Source: Poa pratensis | Taxonomy: Eukaryota > Streptophyta > Magnoliopsida > Poales > Poaceae | Direction of reading: 5' to 3' | DNA length: 64,000 nucleotides | Assembly: GCA_947311845.1 (NCBI GenBank) | Contig: CAMZMU010000071.1 | Span: 16,579,534-16,643,533, forward strand | Shown here: positions 1-12,429 of the stretch, piece by piece | How the letters are laid out: every line of letters begins with the position of its first letter | Numbering within the stretch: the first letter of the stretch is position 1 | Notes under the pieces: generated by a model | Seen by the model: only the letters and a program-made list of their open reading frames with translations | Database searches by the model: none | Told to the model about the DNA's origin: nothing | Position numbers and translations under genes: made by a program

Positions 1-165
1 ATAGATTAATATATAAGATGATCCTCCATCACATCCAAGCATACAAAGTTGCAACATCTAACCTCCTCCAAAAGATGACTGATAACCAAAGGATGAGAGA
101 GGTTGATCTCACGTGGCTACATCCTACAACCTACTAAATGTTGCGGATAACCCAAGATGAGCATA
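1..165. other. 3' flank of the MATH-BTB pseudogene
   Basis: AT-rich sequence downstream of the stop codon of the MATH-BTB gene (minus strand). It would hold that gene's 3' UTR. I see no other coding or repeat signal in it. Confidence 0.4.
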
Positions 166-563
166 CTAAATCTTGCGAGACCTAGTTGCCCTCTCAACGA
201 CATCAATTATGACAGCAGGACAAGTTTTTTTAAGATGTGCATACCCTTCGCTTGCCAGCACAACATCCATTCTATTGCAGCAAGGATAAATTCAACGCAA
301 GCATCTTTAAGCTTGCTGCAATGATGTTGGTCAGCCAGTGCCAGTGTGGTCGCCACAGTACCAACATCAAGACTCCTGCTAAAAATTCCTTCGCAAATTA
401 GCCTCAGCCTTTCCATGGCATACTTATCTGCAGCCACAAGCAAATGCTTAACCATTTCTTTCCGGTCATTGTCGTCGAGATCGTCCATGGAAGGCAGCAC
501 ATCAGTGCAGATAAAGTGAAGCAACGCCTTGAAGATGGCAGGCTGCATATCTTTGACGGTTAT

Positions 564-1056
564 TGACGAGGGGTTAACTCATCAAATCCCATGGTTAAGG
601 ACCTAGGGTTGAGATTACGGGGGAGAGAACGTGGTAGAGCTGGTAGTTTCGCGGCTGACAAGCAAAAGCAGGGATTTTACCCAGGTTCAGGCCTCCGGAG
701 AGTAACACCCTACTTCCTGCTTGTCTGGTATTGATATGAGGCTATATGCGAGCTACAATGGAGTCCCGGCGAGATGTCGATCTCGCTAGGGTTTTGGTGG
801 TTCGGGTATTGCATGTCCTGGATCGGCGGCCCTCCTAGCCTTTATATAATAGTCTGGGTCTCGGGAGTTCGCAACCGACTCAGATTACATGTAAGAAAAG
901 CCTAGACCGACTATGCCTATGCCTAATCTTGGAGGATACTCCATCTTCTTGGGCCTTCTGTTATGGGCTTCATGTAGGCTCTTGATAGTTGGGCCTTAGT
1001 CGATACGTGCACCAGGTACCCTCATGGTAGGGTACCCGAGAAGTATATCCCTGTCA
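564..1056 (-). repeat. 3' LTR of the Tat element
   Basis: 493 bp, starting TG and ending CA. Near-identical to 13285-13777. A minus-strand TATATAAA lies at 841-848. Confidence 0.93.
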
Positions 1057-2433
1057 GTAGCCCCGAGTACTTGTCTGACTCGAAGAATCGGGCATGGACT
1101 CATTCATTAGTGCACATCATATTCTTTTGTACTTGTATTTATAATTGGAATTCATGTATGAATAGCATATGTTGGCTATGTCGAGTATTTCATCAACTTC
1201 GGTTTTTGCTTATGATAATCAAGGGATAATAGCTTAGTAGGCCCGATAGACTCGACGGATCGGGACCGGTTAACTGCACATTCGGGCAAAGCCTTACTAT
1301 CTTTCATTCAAACTCGAGTCTCGGACTCGAATCTGGAACAGACTGGCCAGACTCGACTCAGGCCGCGGAGGTCTTACTGAATCGTTCTGCAGTATAACTT
1401 TGAGATTACCCAATGCGTCCGTCGGGATTTTTCATCATGTCTGCTGACACAGAAAGTTTTAAGGATTAACGTTGCTGGAACGGTCCTTAGCCCAGCTCGA
1501 AAGTTCGGTGGGTCTTACCTTTGCACTATGCATGCAGCATCCGAGGTATTTGCGGCGGACGCAACTCGAGAATTTATCGAGTATGATTTTTGTATTAAAT
1601 TCTTACTTATCTGATGAGTCGAGTCTTTTGTCGACTGATTCTTTGTCATTATTCTATCGGGTGCGCGACAGCGCTCCCGATGGGAGTAGCCCCGAGATTG
1701 TGCTTTATTGCTTGCAATGGAGGATAATCTCAAATCTGTTTATCCCGTACATTGTCAGTCGAAGAATTTTTTGATACGCTCCTGATGGGAGTAATGTTTC
1801 AGTCGAAGCAACTATCGACTGCCTTATGTCTTGTGCTGGTATTTTGCAACTTCACCCTCGAATCAACCGAGGCGGTCGAACGACCGGCTTTTTACTAAGT
1901 TCTGATCTTCACCCTCGCACTTAGCGAGGCATTCGAGTGCCGGTTATGCCAGTAGGGACTCGAATGCTTTGAAAGGGAGATGGTTGTGGTGACGTCAGGG
2001 ATGCGCATTTGGCGACTGCACCTTTGACAGAGCGGTGGCTGTGCGCAATATGACCGATGGGACGTGACATATATGTGGGCCCGTTATGCAGTGCTGACCG
2101 AGGACGGTGCCGTTTGGACTGGATTTGACCGCTCTGGCGTGATTTTCACGGAGACGTGATGATGGCTCCTAGATTCCCGTGCATAGTGGACGGAGTGGCC
2201 ATCGACGGTTGCTCTCCATGCTCGCCACGTGTACGGCAGGATTCCCGTGGAGCGCACGATTGTGGATGATCGGTGGTGATTGATTTTGATTTGTGGTAAA
2301 TAATAAGAGCGGTGCCGGCAGATTTGTTTACTTGCCCTTTTCCTCCTGCGCTGCTCTCATCTTCTTCCCTGCGCTTCTTCCCCCATTGTTCTTGCGCTCA
2401 AGCTTTCTGCACTACGCCCATCCACCTGTGACC
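1057..2433. other. 3' untranslated part of the Tat element, with PPT
   Basis: In element direction this lies between the antisense gene and the 3' LTR. The polypurine-type tract is weak: minus-strand ACTCGGGGCTAC (1057-1068) directly abuts the LTR. A degenerate direct repeat of about 58 bp occurs at about 1849 and 1907 (TTCACCCTCG ... CGAGGC). The plus strand upstream of 2434 (about 2290-2433) reads like the 5' leader of the antisense gene. No convincing protein is encoded. Confidence 0.55.
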
Positions 2434-5400
2434 ATGAAGAAGGGTGCGAGCTCCAAGCGAGCCGCGGCGGCCATTGCCTCCGCTGCCACCGACGCGGCGC
2501 TGTGAAGGGGAAAAAGGGCGCGGCTAGCGCGTCTGCATCCGCGCCGGCCTGAAGAAGAGCAACGGGGACTGGGTGAAGTCCACGATCAAGGACACCCACC
2601 TCGACCAATTCCGCGAGGAAGGCCTGCTGCCTCCCGCAAACCAGCTGGCTGTTCATGCACATCGCCAAGGAGGTACTCCCTGAGCTCGCGCCAACGAGCA
2701 TGTTTGTTTTGCGGAATTTCTGACTAGGGGGTTTGCATTCCCCATCCATGATTTTGTTCGTGGCCTGATGTATGCTTACGGGGTGCAAATCCATGATTTC
2801 ACCCCTAATGGTATACTGCACATTGCGTGCTTTTATCACGCTTTGTGAATGCTTTCTGGGGGTTGCCCCTAGCTGGGCATTATGGAAGTATATCTTCCTC
2901 GTCCGGCCAAATATGGGAGGCGGGCGCACCTACCCTCTTGGCGGCTGCGGGATCCAGGTGCGTAGCGACACCCGCTACTTTGCCTTGAAGCCAGTCGACT
3001 TGCGCAAGGGTGGAGAAAGAAGTGGTTCTACGTCAGCGTTGAGCAAGACGAAGTCCTAGTTTTTTGACTGCTAGTCCTCCTGCGAAGACCAAACGCTTGG
3101 GCCCATCAGCTCTCGACTGAAGAAGAGGTAGAGGCGGCGCCCCTTTTGTCTCAGATTGGAGGTATGCTGGGCAATGTCACTGGTGTGCATCTGATTGCCA
3201 CCTTCGTGAAGATGCGGGTGTGGCCGATCCGTGCCCGAGCTCACCCCATGTGGCAATATGAGGGTGTGCTTGACTCCAGTCGAATGAGCCATGAGGAGCT
3301 GTCGAAGAATGAGCTGGTTACGCATGTGCGATCTATTACCAGCATCAAGGCATCTGACCCGTGCAACGTTGACTGCCTGTCACACCATATGGGTTTGACA
3401 GGCATTTGCCTGAGGTTGGTGCAACCTATGTATTTTGTCCTCGGACTTTGCCACTCATTATTTTGCATCTCTAACTTCGTGGCTGTTATTCGTGATGTGC
3501 AGGGTCACTCGACTATGTCATCTCTTCCCCCCCCCCTCCAGAGAATGGCCCAACGGCCGAAATTGAGTTGCAAGCGGTGGAAACAAAGGGGGGTGAGTCG
3601 CCACTTCCTTCTGCCACCACTTCTCCTCTGGAAGAGGTCGAAGAAGAGGGAACAGACGAGATGCAGTCTGAGGACCGCCCGCGCCTGGGCATGAAGGCGA
3701 GAACCCCCTCCCAAGCATCGTCGCGTGATGAGGATATCCTCTTCTGTGAGTTCACCCGCGAAGGAGTCGGATTTGAGGGATGATGGAGACTCGGGTTCGT
3801 CACCTGCCGGGCCACTCCCTTGACTGTGTGCCCGCTGAGCACAACTCCTCTCCCGAGTCGGGTGAGGCACTGTTTTTTGGAGGCCCAAATTTTGACGACC
3901 TCGACAGTGAAGAGATGGAGAACACAGGTTTGCTCCTTTACTTTCTTGTACTGCAGTCTCCTTTGCTCCTTTGCTTAAGTTGTTCTTCTCTGCACTTCGT
4001 AGCGCTGAGGTTGAGCGTCCCGAACTCCTCCAGCTGGTAAAACTTTGACTCCGGAGCCCCGGATGTTCTCTTGTTGCTCCTGAGGTTGTTCCATCAGTAG
4101 CCACGGCTACCTCCACTGAAGTGACCAAGGCGACGAGTGCTGCGGCTCAAAGGTCGGGACATCTGCCGCCAAGCCTGCGCCTTGGATTGACCACGTAAGT
4201 GTCTTTTGTCGAGGTCCACATATCTGGGGCTGTTTGTGTATAACTTACGCTGGTGTCATGTGCTTTGCAGCCTTCTACCGTAACCTGGCGGAATCAGGCA
4301 AGGCCTTCGTCCAGGTGGAACACGAGAGGGACAGTCTGCGTGCTGACCTGGAGCAACTCAATCGTAAGTTTGTTTGCTGCGTTCTGAAGTTCTTTTGCAT
4401 TGCTTTGCTTTGTCGATTGTGAATTATGTCTTTGCCTTCATTACTTCAGGTGACAAGAAATCGGTTGAGTCCCGGGTGAAGGAGTTGGAGGAGGCACTTG
4501 CTGCCCAGCGCGCCGAGTCGAAGAACGCTTTGGATGCCGCCAAGGACTCAGCCGCCTTGCGCGAGAGAGGATATGCTGAGCGTCTGGCTAGCCTCACTCG
4601 GGATGTGGGAGGTTAATAACTTTGCCCTTTTGACGTTGTTGTGTAGCTGCTAACTGTTGTGTAATGACCTTTGCTCTGTTTGATCATTGTCGAAGGAGTT
4701 GTTGGGCGTCGGCACCTTCGGACGTGGTCAGTGATGAATTATCACTCGACATGTGATAGGTGACCTTGAGGCCATGTTCATCCATGCGAAGGATGCTCTG
4801 GCCAAGTCCACCAGCGCACTCGACGCTGTGTACAAGAACGTGCTTCCACTTGGCGAGCTACCATCGATTGTTGATGGCTTCGCCAGCGTTCTTGGCCCGG
4901 GGACATCGACCATGGCGAGCTTTGCTCGCACCCTCACGGTACGCGGCTCGGAGTTACCCTCAAGCTGATTTTAGGGCATCGGATAAAAGGTGACTTCGAG
5001 GCGGCTATGTCTGAGTTCCCTCGGAAGCCCGACGGGAAGCTGGTGTCTCTGAAGTCTGTTAGCGAGCCGGCCGCGCGACTGGCCAACATATTTATGACCA
5101 TGGAGCGCCGGGCAACTGAGATCGCCACCCGTTCGAGTAGGGCTAGGTCGGAGTCCATGTCATAGATTCATGATACCAAACCTATATTATGCGTTGTAAT
5201 GATACCTTTATCGCGCGAATACGCGTGTGCTTTTGCTACACTTGTATGTATGTCACCTTTTATGTTTTTGTGTTTTACCTGAGAGGCTACGTGCTTCTTA
5301 GCTTGCATATAAATGATGCATTGGGTTTCCCCTTGCTGACTCGAAATTTTTGTGATAGTTGCGCTTTGAACAGCCACGGGAACCCGACACGCCAGTTGGT

Positions 5401-6174
5401 TCCTCGCAACCTCATACTGCACCCGGTCGCAGGCTCAGATGGCAAATGATGCCAAAGTAATGGAGTATATGAAAACTCGAGTTGTGAGACTGGAGCAAGA
5501 GCTAAAGATGCCCACGCGAGCTGATATGTGCTGAGATGAGACCAGCTCCAGCCACACAACGAGAGGATTATGTGCTTGGCGAGATGGAACTTGTAAACAG
5601 GCAACTCGATTGTGAGTACGATTTGCTCTAATTACGGATTTTTGGCTACTCTTTTTCTTTTGACTTCGACTTGTTCTTTGCAGGTTTTGTATTTGACTTC
5701 CAAGCAGAGCAAGCTCGCGTTGAGGAGCGTTTGGATAATGCTACTGACAACCCGACAACTGGTCGTCAGCATTTTTGGCTTGATAGGTTTCGAGCGCGCA
5801 CACTCGCTACTTTGAAGGATCGAGCTTGGCGAAGCGCTCAGCTACTCGAGTTATGCGGGCGGCTTTGATTCGCATCAACCAGACCCTTTTTCCAACAGGA
5901 CCACAACCACAAGGAATCCATGCTTGCTCGATCTTTTCCGTCATGCAGGCCCTATCTGGGAGTTGCTGACCTAGAAGCTTGTGGTTGGAGCTAACGCGGC
6001 GATGGCGTATGTTCGGAGTCGACGTCCCAACTTGGTGCTGCGCCACCTGTGTTGGTGCTACTCTGTCCCAGGAAGATCTTGATGGCACCATTCTTTCTGC
6101 AAGGATGCTGATCGAGCGGAACCACGACCAATCTTTGGTCCTGTTTTGCCCATCAAGGACGAGTCTGAAGATTA
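2434..6174 (+). pseudogene. Antisense gene (aORF) of the Tat element, Transposase_28/PMD-like, with introns
   Basis: Plus-strand coding sequence opposite to gag-pol, as known for Grande/Retand-type elements. A start ATG at 2434 precedes MKKGASSKRAAAA. The block at 2740-3000 reads (with one frame change) through DFTPNGILHIACF, ITLCECFLGVAPSWALWKYI and FLVRPN, which matches the 'putative gypsy type transposon' domain family of grass proteins. Coiled-coil exons follow: QVEHERDSLRADLEQLN, SVESRVKELEEALAAQRAES and a helical block around 4760-4960. Canonical introns are visible at 4195-4270 and 4364-4449 (GTAAGT...CAG). Further exons seem to run to a stop near 6174. An early stop (2503-2505) and several frameshifts show decay. 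The function of such proteins is unknown. Confidence 0.65.
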
Positions 6175-6197
6175 GAGTTTTTTGTGTATAAACTTGT

Positions 6198-6485
6198 AGG
6201 GGGCAGCCCCCGAGTGTAAAGTTGCATTGTATATAATATGAATTGTTTACTTTGTATTTCCGCAGCCCCCGATCTATTGAGTGGGGTTTATGAAATTTTG
6301 AGTGTGAAATCATGATTACACAGCCCCCGAGTATTCGAGTGGCTGTGAAGTTTGCGTTCTTGTTGAAATTTATCCAACTTTGATTTGAGACTTAGCCCCC
6401 GAGCGTTCGAGTGCGGCTAAGGTGTTTGTTTGTGGGAGCGAAAGCTCATGTTGTTGACAGCAACCCCCGAGCGTTGGGTGCTTGT
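6198..6485. repeat. Spaced CAGCCCCCGAG motifs (PPT-like on the minus strand)
   Basis: Five copies of a (C)AGCCCCCGAG-like core occur at about 6204, 6262, 6320, 6393 and 6463, spaced 58-72 bp, three of them followed by a GTATTCGAGT/GCGTTCGAGT-like tail. On the minus strand they read CTCGGGGGCT, resembling the tract beside the 3' LTR. They lie between the end of pol and the end of the antisense gene. Confidence 0.65.
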
Positions 6486-6669
6486 TAGTGAGTTATGCGA
6501 ACAGAGAAAGATAGGAGGAACATTGATTATATTCCACTTTTGAATGTTAAGCTGCAGGCCGCCTCATTAAAAACCTTCCAGTCCCATAGGTACCCTGGTA
6601 AGGAAAAGAGCGCGTCTGAAACCTGCAGCCATCCGACATATCGCCTATTACATTGTATGACTGAGCAGC

Positions 6670-9600
6670 CTAAGCATAGAAACGGCGCAGGTGCGCAACG
6701 TTCCAAGGATTATTCGAAAGTTCGCCTGTCTTGCATTCTTCAGTCTGTACGCGCCACCGTCGATGACCTCGGTGACGATGAAGGGTCCCTCCCATGGGGA
6801 GGCGAGCTTGTGCACCTTCTTCTGCTTCAACCGAAGCACCAGGTCGCCAACCATGAAGGACCTGGTGCGCAGTCGACGGCTATGGTAGTTGCGGAGATCC
6901 TGCTGATAGACAGCTGTGCGAGCCAGGGCCATGTTGCGTGCTTCTTCGAGCAAGTCGACTGCATCTTCGAGTGCTTCTTCTGCGTCGTTCGTTGTATGCT
7001 GCCACCCTTGGTGCATCGAACTTTACATCGGATGGCAGGATTGCCTCTGCGCCGTAGACCATGAAAAATGGTGTGAATTGTGTTGAGGCGTTAGGAGTTG
7101 TGCGCAAGCTCCACAGTACCGACGGAAGTTCTTCAACCCAAGCACCCGCGGCTCTTTTGAGTGGCACCAGGAGGCGTTTCTTGATTCCGCTGCACACGAG
7201 TCCATTGGCTTTTTCGACTTGGCCATTGGACTGCGGGTGTGCCACGGATGCATAGTTGAGCGTAATGCTTTGCTCTTTGCAGAAGGAACGAAATTCTTCA
7301 GCCGTGAAGTTTGTGCCGTTATCAGTTATGATGCTGCTTGGGACGCCGAAACGTAGATGATGGTCTTTATGAAGTTAACTGCCGTAGTAGCAGTCGAATT
7401 TGTGATGGGGACTGCTTCGATCCACTTTGTGAACTTGTCAACTGCACCAGGAGATGAGTGTGCCCTCCGTGAAGATTTTTGAGTGGCCCAACCATATCGA
7501 GCCCCCACTGGGCGAAAGGCCAGGCCAATGGTATTGTCTTCAATGCTGATGCAGGTGCGTGCGGCTTTGTGGCGAATTTTTGACAGCCGATGCACCTTTT
7601 GACTATGTCCTCCGCGTCCTTGAGTGTGTGGGCCAGTAAAAACCTGCTCGAAAGGCTTTGGCTACGAGTGATCGGCTGCTGGCGTGATGTCCGCAGGTAC
7701 CTGCATGAATATCTCGAAGGATGGCTTTGCCATCTTCGAATGCGATGCATCGTTGGAACATACCTGATATGCTTCTTTGTACAACTCGCCATTGATGATG
7801 GTGTATGCTTTAGCCCGTCGAGTGACACGTCGTGAGTCAGTTATGTCGTCAGGTAGCTCGTTGCGGAGTATGTACGCCAGGAAAGGTTGAGTCCAAGTTG
7901 GCTCAATGAGGAGTACCTCGACTGGCGGGTCCTCTGTGCTGGGTGTTTTGCTCTTGGCTGGTGCGGTCGATGTAGGAGGTGCCCGTTTTTCCTTGATTGA
8001 TCTGTGCTCAATGCGCTCGAGGAAGACACCAGGTGGAACTTGCGCCTTGGTGAGCCTAGGTTGGCTAGCATGTCTGCTTCCTCGTTGCTTTCTCTCCCTA
8101 TGTGCCGCAACTCGCAGCCTTCGAAGCTGCCCTCCATTATGTTGTACAGGTCGCGGTAGGCGATCATGTTGTCTGCAATGGCGTCACAGGCCTTCATTGT
8201 TGCTGCACCACCAGATTCGAGTCACCGTAGATCATTAATCGAGTGCACCCGAGAGCTTTGGCCATCCGCATGCCATGGATCAAGGCTTCGTACTCGGCCT
8301 CGTTGTTTGATGGTAACTCGAATCCCATTTGCAGGACGTAGCGAAGCTTGTCTCCTTTTGGCGATATGAGGATGACACCTGCGCCTGCACCTTCGTTTTT
8401 CTTGGACCCATCGAAGTACATGGTCCATGAGTTGGACACATCTGGCGCTCCAGGCAACTGAGCTTCGATCCACTCGGTTGTGAAGTCGGGTAAGACTTGT
8501 GCTTTGATGGCCTTCGGGTGATCGTACTGATGTCCCTTGGTCCCAGCTCGATGAGCCATTTTGCGACTCTCCCAGTTGCGTTGGGGTTTGTGAGAATATC
8601 CCCGATCGCTGAGTTACTGATTACAGTGATCGGGTGTTCTGCGAAGTAGTGCGTCAGCTTCCTTGATGACATGAACACGGCGTAGGCCAGCTTTTGATAG
8701 TGCGGGTACCGCTGTTTTGATATGGAGAGGACCTCACTCAAGTAGTAGACTGGGCGTTGTATGCTTTGGGCGTGTCCCTCTTCCATGCGTTCGACCACCA
8801 GTACGGTACTCACCACTGTTGGTAGCCGAGACGTACAGGTATAGCGGTTCCCGTTCCTTAGGTGACGGACTGGAGGGCTTGGAGGCGTGAAAGCTGCTTC
8901 GGCTTCCGGCGTCCACTCGAACTTGTCTGCTTTCTTCATCAGTTGATAGAACGGGAGTGCTTTTTCGCCTAGTTTGCTGATGAAGCGGCTGAGCGCCGCC
9001 ACTCGACCTGCTAATTTTTGTACGTCATGAAGCTTTGAAGGCCTTTGCATTGTCAAGATGGCCTGTATTTTCTCTGGGTCGCCTCGATTCCACGAGCTGA
9101 GACTAGATAACCCAAGAGCTGCCCGGCTGGTACGCCGAACGTGCACTTCGGATTGAGCTTGATGTGGAAGTGTTTGAGGTTGGCGAACGTCTCTCGCAGG
9201 TCGTCGAGTAGTGTGTTTTCTTCCCTTGTTGTGATGACAATGTCATCCACATATACTTGGACGTTTCGTCCGATCTGCTTTTTGAGGCAATCTTGCATCA
9301 TGCGCTGGTATGTCGCACCCGCGTTTTTGAGCCCAAAGGGCATGGTTGTGTAGCAGTAGACCCCGAGTGGGGTTATGAACGCCGTTTTTCTTCATCTTCT
9401 TCCTTCATCCTTATCTGGTGGTAACCTGAGTAAGCGTCCAGGAAGGACAGGCGTGCGCATCCAGCGGTGGAGTCGACGATCTGGTCGATTCGAGGTAGCG
9501 GGAAGTGATCCTTTGGACACATTTGTTGAGGGCTGTGAAGTCCACGCACATCCGAAGGATATCTGTATGCTTCTTTTCTACAAGTACGGGGTTAGCCACC

Positions 9601-10430
9601 CATTGTGATTTCTTGATTTCTCGGATGAACCCTGCCGCGAGTAGTCTATCAACTTCAGACTCGACGGCGGCTCTTTTTGGGCCGGAGACGCGGCGCATTG
9701 TTTGTTTTACTGGCTTGGCATCTGGAAACAGTTGGAGAGAGTGCTCGGCGAATTCCCTGGGGATACCTGGCATGTCGGCTGGACACCACAAATATCTCCC
9801 AGTTCTCACGGAGGAATTCGACGAGCGCGCTTTCCTATGCGATAGGCAGACTCGATGATACATTGACTGTCTTGGACGGATCGGTCGGGTGCACCTGATG
9901 TGACCTTGTGTCATTTGTTGCGTTGAACGCTCTGTCGACTGCCAATTTTTTGTGTTCCTGCATGAGTGTGCGGTCGTTGGAAATCGACAGATCGGCGAGT
10001 GCTTCTTCCATACCGAACGTCTCAGAGATTTTGCTGAACTCGCGGTCGCAAGAATCGGACCTTTGAAAGTTTCCAGTGACAGTGATGACTCCTTTTGGCC
10101 CTGGCATCTTTAGCTTGAGGTAGGCATAATGTGGACTGCCATGAATCGAGCGAACGTTGGGCGTCCAAGTATGGCGTGGTATTGTGACTTCCAGTCGACG
10201 ACCTCGAACTCAATCGATTCCGTCCTGAAGTGACTTGGGTCCCCAAACGTGACGTCGAGTTGTATTGTGCCTTCTGGACTGACTGCTTTGCCTGGGACGA
10301 TACCGTGGAAGGTATTTGTGGACTTTGGTAGATTTTCGACTGACCTGTTCATTTGCGGAGTGTGTCTGCAAAGATGATGTTGATGCCGCTGCCTCCATCC
10401 ATGAAGACTTTGGTCATGGCGTAACCTCCA
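6670..10430 (-). pseudogene. pol of the Tat element (protease, RT, two RNase H, integrase), frameshifted
   Basis: In element order: the protease region (about 10430-9900) has the Tat hallmark WKSQYHAILGRPTFARFMAV near 10150, then MPGPKGVITVTGNF. RT (about 9810-9050) shows FIREIKKSQWVANPVLVEKK, MPFGLKNAGATYQRMMQ and the catalytic YVDDIV near 9250. A first, degenerate RNase H follows (PVYYLSEVL, about 8750). A second, plant-type RNase H at about 8440-8200 has YFDGSKKNEGAGAGVIL, NNEAEYEALIHG and the IYGDSNLV block. Integrase (about 7830-6670) has the zinc-finger half RCIGCQKFATKPHAPA, the core with WGLDMVGPL, MAHPQSNGQVEKANGLV, and a C-terminus ending at a stop at 6670-6672. At least six frame changes are needed, so no functional polyprotein is made. 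Confidence 0.88.
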
Positions 10431-10731
10431 ATTTGCGCGTCGAGTACCAGAGCTGCGTGCCCTGGTCGAACTACAGCTGGGGGGTGGTCCTCCCGGCTGA
10501 AGTTTATGGCAGTTTCGGATCCCTTCAAAAATTCAGGAAGGAGGTGCCATGGCAGCCATGTTCACCTGTCGAGTGCGTAGTTTTTGCTGCCTATTGGAGG
10601 GGCGACCCTTCTGTATCATGTACATCTGCCCTGAGGCTGAGGGTACCGATCCTCCTCTACCCGAGGTACGGGGTGTATGGCGCCCGCAACATGTCCGCCT
10701 GCGGCAGGCTGTGGTGGTGGTGGTGGTGCCA

Positions 10732-12423
10732 TCAGGGCAGGTACAGTGTTTGGCTGAGGTGCAGTTGCGGCGGGTGCCTTTCTGAGATCATGTATTCAGA
10801 TGCCAATTTGTCGAATTCTCTACAGTTCTTCAACGAGTGATTGGAGCGCAATTTTCGTCCTCCCTTTGTACAGGTGGAATCTGCAATAGTCATCCATCTT
10901 GTCATCGAATGAGCGCTCGTTTTGTGCATCAGAACGCGGCTTTCGCCACTCTTGCTTCTTGTAGCTGTTACTTCGTTGCTCGCGGTCTCGACTATCCCGG
11001 CGATCATCTGCCTCCGGTCGCTTCTGTCTTGGTCGTCACGGGGTTGTGTGAACCCAGCCGCCATGAACTCGGATCTGTCGTCGTAATGACGTTTGGAACG
11101 CTTGCGCCTCCGATCGTCTCTGTATGTGTCCCTGCGGCTTCGGCTGCCGCTGTCATGGTTGTCGCGTGGTGAGGAGGCGCGGGTTGCTCGCACCGAGTCT
11201 TCTCCATCTGCCCACTCAGTCGCGATTTTTATGAGGTTAGCCATGGAGGTTGGCTTTTCTCGACCAAGAGCTTCTTTGAAATCTCGCCTGGCGAGACCCA
11301 TGATGAAGGCGTCCATGGCCCTATCTTCCGATATTGCGCCGACTGAGTTGCGTATGGTGGTCCATCGCCGTATGTATGATCTCAATGTTTCGTCTGATCG
11401 CTGAGTGCAGGCTCTCAGTTCTTCGAATGTTTTCGGTCGCTCGCACAGAGGTTCGAAGTTTTTGATGAAGTCTCTGCGGAAGTGATCCCACGAGTCGTAT
11501 GTTGATGGAGGTAGCGCCTTGAGCCAGTCGCAGCTGTACCTTCGAGCATGAGTCGTATGTATTGCATCGCCGTAGTGTTCGTGCCTCGTTGGCATGAGAC
11601 GGCGAGTCTGTAGTCTTCTAGCCATCCTGAAGGTTCCTGTCGACCTGTGTACTTGGGTTGTTCAGATGTTAGCTTGAACCCTTTGGGCATCCTTGTCTCG
11701 CGGATGCGGCGAGTGAAACACAAGGCTCCGCATGGCTCGGGCTCCCGGTCGGAATATGAGTCGCTACTTGAAGACCTTCGAGATCTGCTTCTGCTGGACC
11801 TGTGTCGGCGTGTGCCTTTCCTTGTTTCCTCCGAGTGGTGACTGCGACCGCTACGATCGTGTGCTGCCTGTCGCGAGCTGACTATGTTGCGATCTCGACT
11901 CCCTCCTGGAGTTTTTGCATCCGGATGTATGGCCTTCACCGCTAGGGCAGTGATTTGAGCTGTTGGCGATGCAGGGTTGCGTTGGGATCGTCTGCCGGAG
12001 GCTGTGTTGCTTTGAGGTAAGCACCCACAGAGAAAAGAGCACCCGCAGCTGTTTTGGGTTGGGATTCCTTCGTCGTCGTGTGTCATGAATGACAAGCCTA
12101 GGTTGCGAGTAATTGCTCTCTCATCTTCGGGAGGCGCGCCAGCCTCGATCGCCTCTTGGGCTCGCCCGCCCTGTGGAGCTAAGTGATAGTTGTCTTCTTC
12201 GTGCGCTCGAGATGCTGGCTTGCCTTTTGCGCTCATCGAGTGCTGCTTTGATGTTTTGCAGGCGAAGTGATTCCTGCCAGTTGAAGTACTGGAAGGTCAA
12301 CATCTCTTCCGGAGTTGCGTCTGCTGGCATCATTGTGCACTCCTTAATTACTTTGTCTGCTTTTGCTGCCATCTCAGCAGTAATTGTCAGAGTTGTGACC
12401 CATCCGGCATAGTTACCGTGCAT
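10732..12423 (-). pseudogene. gag of the Tat element, frameshifted
   Basis: The retrotransposon gag domain is clear at about 11530-11200 (WLKALPPSTYDSWDHFRRDF, SDETLRSYIRRWTTIRN). It is preceded by PKGFKLTSEQPKYTG (about 11690) and a long Arg/Ser-rich stretch (RRHRSSRSRSRRSSSSDSYS) that looks like a nucleic-acid-binding RS segment. Downstream is a basic region (KSKRHYDD) and a degenerate zinc-knuckle-like NCREFDKLA block. Two overlapping frames (11415-12236 and 10732-11625) must be joined, and a third frame (12121-12423) precedes them. Confidence 0.85.
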
Positions 12424-12429
12424 GGGAAT

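Noticed and set aside
2357..2929. 190-codon minus-strand open frame over the antisense gene
   Set aside because: It is a mirror frame of the plus-strand Transposase_28-like sequence and has no domain of its own.
3505..4128. 207-codon minus-strand open frame
   Set aside because: Low-complexity shadow opposite the antisense gene; gag-pol homology starts only below about 6670 in reverse order and none is seen here.
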